This document shows positions 1 to 4,804 of a DNA stretch of 16,160 bases, piece by piece. The translations under genes were made by a program, and so were the position numbers. Positions within the stretch are counted from its first letter, which is position 1, and each line of letters opens with the position of its first letter. The stretch comes from Patescibacteria group bacterium (GTDB lineage Bacteria > Patescibacteriota > Microgenomatia > UBA1400 > PJMF01). Below the pieces are notes generated by a model, which saw nothing but the letters and a program-made list of their open reading frames with translations, ran no database searches and had not been told where the DNA came from. The stretch is from contig JAHJBU010000008.1 of NCBI GenBank assembly GCA_018813375.1, positions 1 to 16,160 of the forward strand, read 5' to 3'.

Positions 1-371
1 GAGGTATTTCCATAATAATAATATTAGTCGTGATTTAATGTAAAAATCATGCAAATGTCGCCTCGCCTTTTGTGAGGGAGGCAGGAAGCGTAGTGAGCTT
101 AGGATTATTTTTTAGAGATTAACGTATTTGGCAAAAACTCAAACTATATTTACGAAGCCTTGGAAATGGTACCAAAGTGGTACCATTTGTAACGATGCTA
201 ACTAATATGAAATTAAAAAATTATTCCCAGTTTTCATGATTTTTAGTTTCTATTTTATTTACCTCCCATGGGGGGGGTGTCAAAATGTCTCCCTAATACT
301 CCCTAACTCAAAGCAATTTCCTCCATCCTACACTTCCTGTAAGCATGATGTGGTTAACTATTAAAATGCTA
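1..371. other. Non-coding flank left of the integrated element
   Basis: No convincing gene is visible in this stretch. It holds a perfect hairpin (see the separate repeat entry at 164-188), a run of eight G at about 270-277, and a weak GCCTC/GAGGC stem around 61-83. It is AT-rich like the rest of the window and unlike the GC-rich repeats that start at 438. I read it as host DNA to the left of the element. Confidence 0.5.
164..188. repeat. Perfect 10-bp hairpin with GGTACC arms
   Basis: The arm AAATGGTACC (164-173) is followed by a five-base loop (174-178) and its exact reverse complement (179-188). No T-run follows, so it is not an intrinsic terminator. It could be a dimeric repressor operator or an RNA hairpin; no adjacent gene tells which. 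Confidence 0.5.
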
Positions 372-1931
372 GGGCAGGCTGCTGGCGCAGGGTGAAAATT
401 TAGCACTTTCTATTTGCGGGTTCGATTCCCGTCCTGTCCGCAGATCGTGAAGAGAAAGGGGTGCGCTCGTCGCGGGGGCGGGCGCGGCGAGCGCATCAAA
501 GCCTCGCAACGACACAAATTCGAGACGGCGGCCGGATAAGAAGTAGTTCGAACCGACTTTTTTGGCGAAGAATGACAATCCTTCGCCATTATTTTTTGCG
601 CGCGCGACTTTGTGCCCTTCCAGCGCACTATTTACGAAATCTCTGACTAGTTCGACCCAAGCAAACCGGTTTTTCTCAAAACTTGAGATTTGTTCCTCTA
701 CAGTTGTTTTTTCCTCGATCAATTTTTTCTTTACAATTTGGTATTCCTTGGTTTCGATAACTTGATCGAGATAACCTGTCAGTAATCTGTCGAGCTTTTG
801 CTCGACGTTGGAAAGTCGAGGCTTGAGAAGAGAAATTTTATTTTCTACGGTTTTCCTCTCGTTTATCTCGTCCGCGTGTAACCATTTCAACATTTTCTGA
901 CCGTTTAATTCATGAAGTGAATGTCGAAACAAAATTTCTCTTATTTGTTTTTCAAATTCTCCGCCGGAAACATATTTTTGTGAGCAATATCCGTGCTTTT
1001 TACCACAACGGTAATAATCATATCTGACTTTACCTCTGGTTTTTGGGTAAAACTTGATATGTTTTTCGGCGGTGATCGCAGAATTACACTCTTTACATTT
1101 TGCGAGTCCCAAAAACCAGAATTCGTCCTTATGATTGATGTGCGTTTTTGATTTTCTCTTGATAACCTCTTGGCACTTATCAAACAGTGTTTTTGAGACT
1201 ATTGGTTTATGAGTTCCCTGATAAGTTTCTCCGGCAAATTCAAAAACGCCATAGTAAAACGGATTTCGCAACATGTTGCGGATTTTGTCCATCCGTAAAT
1301 ATTTATTGGTCGTGCTTTTTACTCCCTGATCGAAGAAAAATTTATCAATATCCACAAAGGTGTATTTACCAGTTGCGAAAAGCTGAAAAGCTTTTCGCAC
1401 TAATCGAGCAGTTTTTGGATCAACCTCTATTGACCGTTTACTCGGTTCGTTTAAATAACCAATCGGTGCTTTATTGGGATAAACTCCGTTTCGGAGTTTC
1501 TGCCTTATTCCCCGTTTTACATTTTCTGATAAATTGTCAATGTAATATTTGGACTGGCCAAAGGCGATTGAAAGCATGAATTTTCCCTGCGGGGTATTTT
1601 CAAACCAGAGTGTAGGAAATTTTAGCGATTGGAGTTTACCAGTATCGAGAAGATAAATGATTTTCCCGCCATCGACAGAATTTCTAGCAAGACGATCAGC
1701 GTGCCAGCTTAAAATTCCATTAGCTTCTCCTTTCTCGATCAGTTTGAGCATTTGCTCAAATTTTTCTCTCCCCGGCTTTTTAGCAGTTTTCGATTCGATA
1801 AAGTAATCGACAATTTTTAGATTTTCTCTTTTGGCAAATTCCTTAAGTTCGGTAATTTGCGCTTCAATAGATAAAACTTGTCTATCTGCTTCATCCGTTG
1901 ATTTTCTGCAGTAAATAAAGTATTTGATCAT
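369..1931 (-). CDS. Large serine site-specific recombinase
   Basis: This 520-residue serine integrase cuts and rejoins DNA at att sites through a phosphoserine intermediate. The N-terminal resolvase domain starts YCRKSTDE, with likely nucleophile Ser11 and Arg9, and carries the HADRLAR motif (77-83). A recombinase domain spans about 150-260. A zinc ribbon uses Cys279, Cys282, Cys309 and Cys316, and a coiled coil covers about 355-425. I chose the ATG at 1931 because YFIYCRKS is the normal family N-terminus; the open frame upstream of it only crosses the inverted repeat. No clear Shine-Dalgarno is present. Residues after Arg498 (TGRESNPQ…) come from reading antisense through the tRNA-like sequence, a well-known artefact tail. 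Across the intact site at 2077 the same frame would instead end SLYEKIRTIFQR. The family assignment is secure; the active state is inferred. Confidence 0.93.
   Translation of the reverse strand: MIKYFIYCRKSTDEADRQVLSIEAQITELKEFAKRENLKIVDYFIESKTAKKPGREKFEQMLKLIEKGEANGILSWHADRLARNSVDGGKIIYLLDTGKLQSLKFPTLWFENTPQGKFMLSIAFGQSKYYIDNLSENVKRGIRQKLRNGVYPNKAPIGYLNEPSKRSIEVDPKTARLVRKAFQLFATGKYTFVDIDKFFFDQGVKSTTNKYLRMDKIRNMLRNPFYYGVFEFAGETYQGTHKPIVSKTLFDKCQEVIKRKSKTHINHKDEFWFLGLAKCKECNSAITAEKHIKFYPKTRGKVRYDYYRCGKKHGYCSQKYVSGGEFEKQIREILFRHSLHELNGQKMLKWLHADEINERKTVENKISLLKPRLSNVEQKLDRLLTGYLDQVIETKEYQIVKKKLIEEKTTVEEQISSFEKNRFAWVELVRDFVNSALEGHKVARAKNNGEGLSFFAKKVGSNYFLSGRRLEFVSLRGFDALAAPAPATSAPLSLHDLRTGRESNPQIESAKFSPCASSLP
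372..440 (+). tRNA. Degenerate tRNA-like sequence at the left end of the element
   Basis: GGGCAGG (372-378) can pair with CCTGTCC (433-439) as a 7-bp acceptor stem with one G-U pair. A textbook T arm follows the tRNA pattern: stem GCGGG (416-420), loop TTCGATT (421-427), stem CCCGT (428-432). The middle is too short for a normal tRNA: 37 bases lie between the acceptor 5' strand and the T arm. One fold gives a 4-bp CTGC/GCAG D-like hairpin (379-390) and an anticodon-like arm (394-410, four pairs plus an A-C mismatch) whose loop would present TAG. Another fold (GCT 381-383 with AGC 402-404) leaves no anticodon arm. It is probably a decayed tRNA or tRNA remnant, not a working tRNA. CCA is not encoded. 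The recombinase joins DNA at C71-C72 of this structure. Confidence 0.4.
420..458. other. Putative attL (left junction of the element)
   Basis: The tRNA-like 3' end (…CGTCCTGT) meets the dinucleotide CC at 438-439, followed by GCAGATC, which begins the 97-bp arm. The same arm with the same CC, in inverted orientation, recurs at 2071-2078, where it is joined to different DNA. Two half-sites joined by a 2-bp core are what a large serine recombinase leaves at an integration junction. The sequence identity is directly visible; the att assignment is inference. Confidence 0.6.
438..534 (+). repeat. 97-bp inverted repeat, left copy (P' arm)
   Basis: By eye this is identical over 97 bases to the reverse complement of 1982-2078. 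It is GC-rich in an AT-rich region and contains an internal hairpin, TGCGCTCG (462-469) with CGAGCGCA (488-495). On the minus strand it encodes about residues 467-498 of the recombinase, so one end of the recombinase gene lies inside the repeat. Confidence 0.9.
546..562 (+). repeat. 17-bp inverted repeat shared with 2178-2194
   Basis: GTTCGAACCGACTTTTT is the exact reverse complement of 2178-2194. Here it encodes the KVGSN segment of the recombinase C-terminal region on the minus strand. The partner copy lies next to the 100-bp repeat in the cargo module. Confidence 0.8.
589..607 (+). repeat. 19-bp inverted repeat shared with 4083-4101
   Basis: This 19-base stretch, with its GCGCGCGC core, is the exact reverse complement of 4083-4101. 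Here it encodes the VARAKNN segment of the recombinase. The partner lies directly against the right 100-bp repeat. Confidence 0.8.
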
Positions 1932-1948
1932 AGTTTTCGTTTTACTAA

Positions 1949-1966
1949 AATTTTTGCATTTTCTTT
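1949..1966 (+). repeat. 18-bp inverted repeat shared with 2226-2243
   Basis: This is the untranslated leader just upstream of the recombinase start (minus strand AAAGAAAATGCAAAAATT). The same 18 bases occur on the plus strand at 2226-2243, inside the cargo module. Confidence 0.75.
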
Positions 1967-1981
1967 TACTTCTTGATTCTT

Positions 1982-2078
1982 CGGCCGCCGTCTCGAATTT
2001 GTGTCGTTGCGAGGCTTTGATGCGCTCGCCGCGCCCGCCCCCGCGACGAGCGCACCCCTTTCTCTTCACGATCTGCGG
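1982..2078 (-). repeat. 97-bp inverted repeat, right copy (P' arm)
   Basis: This is the exact partner of 438-534, so the recombinase gene is bracketed by perfect inverted repeats. Its plus strand carries the recombinase C-terminal reading frame without the rest of the gene. That frame runs on to SLYEKIRTIFQR and a TAG stop at 2115-2117, which may be the tail used when the element is a circle. Confidence 0.9.
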
Positions 2079-2097
2079 TCTCTTTACGAAAAAATTC
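2059..2097. other. Putative intact attP between the two modules
   Basis: On the minus strand this reads AAAGAGA CC GCAGATC. The left half is the sequence that precedes CC at the right end (4194-4202), and the right half is the sequence that follows CC at the left end (438-445). It therefore joins both element-side half-sites around the same 2-bp core, as a phage-type attP would. It is inverted relative to attL and attR. The near-direct repeat TCGTAAAGAGA / TCGTGAAGAGA lies on the two sides of the core. This is inference from sequence identity alone. Confidence 0.55.
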
Positions 2098-2176
2098 GAA
2101 CTATATTTCAAAGGTAGCGCGGCGAGTGCCCCCACCCACTCGCCGCGCCATCTTTACCGTTCGGCCTTCGGCCTCG
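2077..2176 (-). repeat. 100-bp inverted repeat, left copy (P arm)
   Basis: Identical by eye over 100 bases to the reverse complement of 4103-4202, so the peptide/radical SAM cargo is bracketed by perfect inverted repeats. It overlaps the 97-bp repeat by the two core bases GG at 2077-2078. It contains a 12-bp GC hairpin, the partner of GCGCGGCGAGTG at 4131-4142. Confidence 0.9.
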
Positions 2177-2177
2177 T

Positions 2178-2224
2178 AAAAAGTCGGTTCGAACAAGCAT
2201 AAAACCTTATCAAGGTTTTCTGCT
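2178..2224 (+). pseudogene. Relic of a serine recombinase 3' end
   Basis: One frame reads KVGSNKHKTLSRFSA and then TAA. The KVGSN segment shares 17 identical bases (2178-2194) with the C-terminal coding region of the recombinase at 546-562, in the opposite orientation. The stretch also contains the hairpin AAAACCTT/AAGGTTTT (about 2203-2220). It looks like a scar of another recombinase copy, but the shared stretch is short. Confidence 0.35.
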
Positions 2225-2225
2225 T

Positions 2226-2243
2226 AAAGAAAATGCAAAAATT
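2226..2243 (+). repeat. Copy of the recombinase leader sequence
   Basis: These 18 bases match the minus-strand leader of the recombinase gene (1949-1966) exactly, but no recombinase gene follows. Together with the neighbouring KVGSN relic this suggests that the cargo module replaced or deleted a recombinase copy. Confidence 0.6.
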
Positions 2244-2261
2244 ATTAAAGAACAAAACTCA

Positions 2262-2350
2262 AATGGCGCAACCGGTGGACTCAATTAGGAATCTCTTCCA
2301 ATTGTCCGATTGCGCCATTAAAAAAGAGATTCCACACAAAATTGAGTCCA
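2262..2350 (+). repeat. Overlapping, mutually exclusive hairpins upstream of the peptide gene
   Basis: Three sets of complementary arms are interleaved. AATGGCGCAA (2262-2271) pairs with 2310-2319. TGGACTCAATT (2276-2286) pairs with 2340-2350. GGAATCTCTT (2288-2297) pairs with 2324-2333. The first hairpin, which can extend to GGA/TCC around a six-base loop at 2291-2296, excludes the outer pair of hairpins or forms a pseudoknot with them. The whole region 2225-2420 has no open gene. No T-run follows, so it is not a simple terminator. It could be a regulatory RNA switch, a recombination or replication site, or a small decayed element with terminal inverted repeats. Confidence 0.6.
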
Positions 2351-2420
2351 ATAAGACTATACCAAACCTATATTAGTAAAACAACAGAATTATTAAACAG
2401 CCAAGTTTTGAGACTCATTT

Positions 2421-2450
2421 TTGTATATTTTATAGAAAATATAGTATAAT
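2421..2450 (+). promoter_or_regulatory. Promoter of the peptide/maturase operon
   Basis: A TTGTAT -35 box (2421-2426) is followed after 18 bases by a perfect TATAAT -10 box (2445-2450). Transcription would start near 2457, giving a leader of about 38 bases before the peptide start codon. The promoter lies inside the cargo module, so the operon moves with its own promoter. Confidence 0.65.
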
Positions 2451-2494
2451 ACCTCATTGTTGTATATCTTTATTGATGAAAGGAGGTGGAAAAT

Positions 2495-2602
2495 ATGAAT
2501 TTTAAAAACGCACAAATTATCAATGATAAAAAGATAAAAGCGGATAAAAAAATATTATACGGTCAATGTGATGCCTGTGGAAATGATAATAACCTTGAAT
2601 AA
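2495..2602 (+). CDS. Candidate RiPP precursor peptide, 35 residues
   Basis: This small gene lies 38 bases upstream of the radical SAM maturase. It has a near-ideal ribosome binding site, AGGAGGTG at 2481-2488, six bases before ATG, which strongly supports translation. The product has a Lys/Ile-rich leader-like part (about 1-23) and a short C-terminal part, GQCDACGNDNNLE, with two cysteines in a CDAC motif. Gene order, size and this layout fit a ribosomally made peptide whose Cys, Asp or Asn side chains would be modified by the neighbouring enzyme. I know of no named family that it matches. The modification type, cleavage site and function are unknown, and no protease or exporter gene is visible in the cassette. 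Confidence 0.72.
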   Translation: MNFKNAQIINDKKIKADKKILYGQCDACGNDNNLE

Positions 2603-2616
2603 TTAGGTTTTCAAGG
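2593..2616 (+). terminator. Hairpin between peptide and maturase genes (possible attenuator)
   Basis: CCTTGAA (2593-2599) can pair with TTCAAGG (2610-2616) around a ten-base loop that starts at the peptide stop codon. There is no T-run, so most transcripts probably continue. It could keep maturase output below precursor output or protect the short upstream message. Confidence 0.35.
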
Positions 2617-2640
2617 ATTAATTAAATTTAGATTGACCTT

Positions 2641-4053
2641 ATGTTGAGTAAATTGAGCACTCCGCATTTGTACAGCAATACCTACACAGATAATGTGGAG
2701 GGTTTTTTGTTGGTTTATAATCCGATTTCTGAACATGGAATTTCCATTTTAAATAAAGAGGCTGCTTTTTTATTTAATCTTATTGATGGTAAAAAGAAGC
2801 TTGACGACTTTTTCAATCTTGCCAAAAAAGAAAGTGCGGAGGTAGAATTCCACGATATTGAAAGAGTTTTTAACGACTTCTTTCATTCCGAAATCATCTT
2901 TTTTGATTCCCCGAAAAACAAAAACATCATATTCCAAAAACCACCAAAACATCTCGGAGTTTGGCTTCATGTCACAAACCAATGTAATTTGCGCTGCAAA
3001 TATTGCTATGTTCGGAAAACCAATGAGAAAATGAATAAAAAAACTGGAGTAAAAGCTATTCAAAATATTATTCGGGATGCTAAAAAAAATAACTTTAAAA
3101 AAATCACCATTAAATTTTCTGGTGGTGAATGTCTTTTGGAATTTAATTATGTTTTAGAGCTTATTAAATTGACGCGTACCCTTGCTAAAAAAGCGGATAT
3201 TAAATCAGATTTTGTAGTTTTAACTAATGGAGTATTGCTTTCAGAAAAAATTGCTAATACTTTGAAGGAGAAAAAAATTAGAGCTGCCATTTCGTTAGAT
3301 GGTCTTCAAAAATATAATGATAATCGTGTTTTTCCATCCGGAAAATCAAGTTTTAGCTATGTAGAAAAAGGAATAAACAATCTTCTTAAAATAAAAGTCC
3401 CTTTTAATGTGTCTATAACAATTACATCAAAAAATATTGAAAACATTCCCGATCTTACCAAATATTTACTCAAACGAAATATTCCGTTTGCATTTAATTT
3501 TTATAGGGAAAATCCATATGTAAAGGAAGAACTTGAAGGCGATGATAAAAAATTAGTTAAATATCTTAGAGAGGCCTATTTGCTTATCTATAATAATCCT
3601 CCTCGCTATAGTTTAATCAATGGTCTTTTAGACAGAGTTACTTTTTCAAAACCACATCTCTATACATGTGGAATGGGTAATAGTTATATTGTCGTGAGAC
3701 AAGATGGTAGAATCGTACCTTGCCAGATGACATTAGAAAAACCAATCGGATCAATTGACGATTTGGATTTAATTAAAACTATGAAAGATGGCAATTTTGT
3801 TAAACCGATAGGACTTACAGTAGAAGGAAAAAATCCTTGTCATACATGTCAATGGAAATATATTTGTTGTGGTGGTTGTCCTCTTCTTACTTTTAAACAA
3901 AAAGGTAAATATATAGTTAATTCTCCATGTTGTGCGGTTTACAAAGCTCTAATTCCAGAAGTATTAAGGATTGAAGCTAAAAGATTAATTAAATATGGTA
4001 TTAGGGATAACGAGGGTCACATTGGAGAAATGCCAAGCCAGCTACCTTTATGA
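2641..4053 (+). CDS. Radical SAM/SPASM peptide maturase with PqqD-like N-terminal domain
   Basis: This 470-residue cytosolic iron-sulfur enzyme most likely modifies the 35-residue peptide encoded just upstream. Residues about 15-90 look like a PqqD/RRE peptide-binding domain (SILNKEAAFLFNLIDG at 35-50). The radical SAM core has the CX3CX2C cluster ligands Cys115, Cys119 and Cys122, then SGGE at 160-163 and the SLDG strand near 218-221. A C-terminal SPASM region binds auxiliary clusters, with Cys343, Cys361, Cys400, Cys403, Cys409/410, Cys413 and Cys430/431. SPASM maturases commonly make thioether or carbon-carbon crosslinks or epimerise residues; which of these applies here cannot be read from sequence. 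The start at 2641 has no clear Shine-Dalgarno. Codon use is AT-rich like the surroundings, while the repeats bracketing it are GC-rich. The enzyme class is secure; the substrate is inferred from adjacency. Confidence 0.9.
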   Translation: MLSKLSTPHLYSNTYTDNVEGFLLVYNPISEHGISILNKEAAFLFNLIDGKKKLDDFFNLAKKESAEVEFHDIERVFNDFFHSEIIFFDSPKNKNIIFQKPPKHLGVWLHVTNQCNLRCKYCYVRKTNEKMNKKTGVKAIQNIIRDAKKNNFKKITIKFSGGECLLEFNYVLELIKLTRTLAKKADIKSDFVVLTNGVLLSEKIANTLKEKKIRAAISLDGLQKYNDNRVFPSGKSSFSYVEKGINNLLKIKVPFNVSITITSKNIENIPDLTKYLLKRNIPFAFNFYRENPYVKEELEGDDKKLVKYLREAYLLIYNNPPRYSLINGLLDRVTFSKPHLYTCGMGNSYIVVRQDGRIVPCQMTLEKPIGSIDDLDLIKTMKDGNFVKPIGLTVEGKNPCHTCQWKYICCGGCPLLTFKQKGKYIVNSPCCAVYKALIPEVLRIEAKRLIKYGIRDNEGHIGEMPSQLPL

Positions 4054-4061
4054 ATTTACTA

Positions 4062-4102
4062 CTCGCCCGAAGGGCGAGAATATCGCGCGCGCAAAAAATA
4101 AG
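4062..4102 (+). pseudogene. Recombinase-like relic with a GC hairpin
   Basis: CTCGCCC (4062-4068) and GGGCGAG (4072-4078) form a perfect 7-bp hairpin just after the maturase stop. Bases 4083-4101 are an exact 19-bp inverted copy of the recombinase coding sequence at 589-607. The upstream bases (CGAAGGGC…) also resemble the recombinase codons for LEGH. The hairpin has no T-run, so it is a poor terminator. I read the stretch as a scar of a second recombinase 3' end, abutting the right 100-bp repeat. Confidence 0.4.
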
Positions 4103-4202
4103 CGAGGCCGAAGGCCGAACGGTAAAGATGGCGCGGCGAGTGGGTGGGGGCACTCGCCGCGCTACCTTTGAAATATAGTTCGAATTTTTTCGTAAAGAGA
4201 CC
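4103..4202 (+). repeat. 100-bp inverted repeat, right copy (P arm)
   Basis: This is the exact partner of 2077-2176. It contains the perfect hairpin GCGCGGCGAGTG (4131-4142) / CACTCGCCGCGC (4151-4162) around a G-rich eight-base loop, and a GGCC palindrome near its inner end. It ends at the CC core (4201-4202), where the AT-rich flank resumes. Confidence 0.9.
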
Positions 4203-4220
4203 ACAATTTAATCATCCACC
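4185..4220. other. Putative attR (right junction of the element)
   Basis: AAAGAGA is followed by CC (4201-4202) and then by ACAATTTAATC of the flank. The left part equals one half of the middle site at 2077-2090. Joining the left flank at CC to this flank gives a tRNA-like 3' end (CCTGTCC) followed by A as the discriminator position, a plausible uninterrupted attB. The flank also holds an 11-bp direct repeat, AATTTAATCAT (4205-4215 and 4230-4240). Confidence 0.55.
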
Positions 4221-4239
4221 ATCATCCATAATTTAATCA

Positions 4240-4267
4240 TTGAGTTAAAAACTAAAAAATGTATAAT
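4240..4267 (+). promoter_or_regulatory. Strong sigma70-like promoter of a short transcript
   Basis: TTGAGT (4240-4245), a 16-base spacer and a perfect TATAAT (4262-4267). Transcription would start near 4274-4276, about 65 bases before an intrinsic terminator, and no open reading frame of note lies between them. Confidence 0.6.
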
Positions 4268-4274
4268 TAAGCTT

Positions 4275-4340
4275 GCTAAATTTTCACTACGGATATTTAT
4301 CCGCGAGTAGACAAAGATTCCCGCTTAGGCGGGATTTTTT
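4275..4340 (+). ncRNA. Candidate small RNA between promoter and terminator
   Basis: The predicted transcript of about 65 bases carries a hairpin built on CGGAT/ATCCG (with flanking CTAC/GTAG at 4287-4310) and ends in an intrinsic terminator. It sits just outside the right end of the mobile element. No known RNA family is recognised. It may instead be an attenuated leader, but the next gene on this strand begins about 465 bases downstream. Confidence 0.4.
4319..4340 (+). terminator. Rho-independent terminator
   Basis: CCCGC (4320-4324), loop TTAG, GCGGG (4329-4333), with an extra T-A pair below the stem, followed by six T (4335-4340). The T-run is only on the plus strand, so it terminates plus-strand transcription. 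Confidence 0.75.
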
Positions 4341-4367
4341 GTAGATTAAAAAATCCTAACCGCAAGT

Positions 4368-4673
4368 TTATCTTTCTTGAAACCCAACCCAAAATCGCAC
4401 TAGCAAATAACACAACAATGCTTGCCAATAAAAACAGAAGAAAATAAATAAATAAATTAAAAAAGCTGGTAAAACTAAACTAAAAAATGCTAAAATCAAA
4501 TATTTCCAGGCTAAAGCTATTACACAAAACATTATCGCTGGCAAAAAACTCATCCAAACAAAAACTCTATCTCGCACTAATGATTGCATAGTTTGATAGG
4601 GATGAAGCAATAACCCTTGGCTAATTTTCCCTAAGGTATAAAAAACTGATAAAAGAGCGATTCTTTTTTTCAT
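4368..4673 (-). CDS. Small polytopic membrane protein, function unknown
   Basis: The 101-residue product begins with a basic MKKRIALLS segment and has two to three hydrophobic stretches (about 38-58, 60-80 and 82-95), so it should sit in the cytoplasmic membrane. I recognise no enzymatic or transport motif. There is no Shine-Dalgarno, but a TAAAAT -10-like box ends about eight bases before the ATG, so the message may be leaderless, as for several other genes here. It stands alone between a plus-strand terminator and the toxin-antitoxin promoter. Confidence 0.6.
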   Translation of the reverse strand: MKKRIALLSVFYTLGKISQGLLLHPYQTMQSLVRDRVFVWMSFLPAIMFCVIALAWKYLILAFFSLVLPAFLIYLFIFFCFYWQALLCYLLVRFWVGFQER

Positions 4674-4737
4674 TAAAACTATTTTACATCATCTCTGTAT
4701 GCAGAATATCACTCAAAAAATGCATTGGATACTTAAA

Positions 4738-4792
4738 TTGACAAGACCTAGGTATTGCTCTATTATTTACATATGTATTTAATAAATATGTA
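4738..4792 (+). promoter_or_regulatory. brnT: Toxin-antitoxin promoter with operator-like palindrome
   Basis: A consensus TTGACA (4738-4743), a 17-base spacer and TATTAT (4761-4766). The inverted repeat TACATAT (4768-4774) / ATATGTA (4786-4792) covers the expected start site, where a DNA-binding antitoxin would repress its own operon. Autorepression is known for BrnTA; its use of this palindrome is inference. Confidence 0.65.
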
Positions 4793-4804
4793 CAAATTAA
4801 CAAT

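Noticed and set aside
410..628. Overlapping minus-strand frame in the left 97-bp repeat
   Set aside because: It is a shadow of the recombinase gene; part of the same peptide reappears at 1924-2202 on the plus strand only because the DNA is an inverted repeat.
1187..1579. 130-codon plus-strand frame inside the recombinase gene
   Set aside because: Antisense shadow of a well-supported conserved gene.
1932..2135. Upstream extension of the recombinase frame (68 extra N-terminal codons)
   Set aside because: It only translates the inverted repeats and the leader; the family N-terminus with the YCRKS motif starts at the ATG at 1931.
1924..2202. 92-codon plus-strand frame across the middle repeats
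   Set aside because: Low-complexity translation of the repeats, with no ribosome binding site and no family resemblance.
2262..2350. Integron attC site
   Set aside because: Inverted arms are present, but I find no convincing RYYYAAC/GTTRRRY core pair and no tyrosine integrase in the window.
4062..4078. GC hairpin after the maturase stop as an intrinsic terminator
   Set aside because: A perfect stem but no T-run follows; the next bases are AATATCGCGCG.
4001..4204. 67-codon minus-strand frame over the right 100-bp repeat
   Set aside because: It overlaps the maturase 3' end and translates the repeat hairpin; no start signal.
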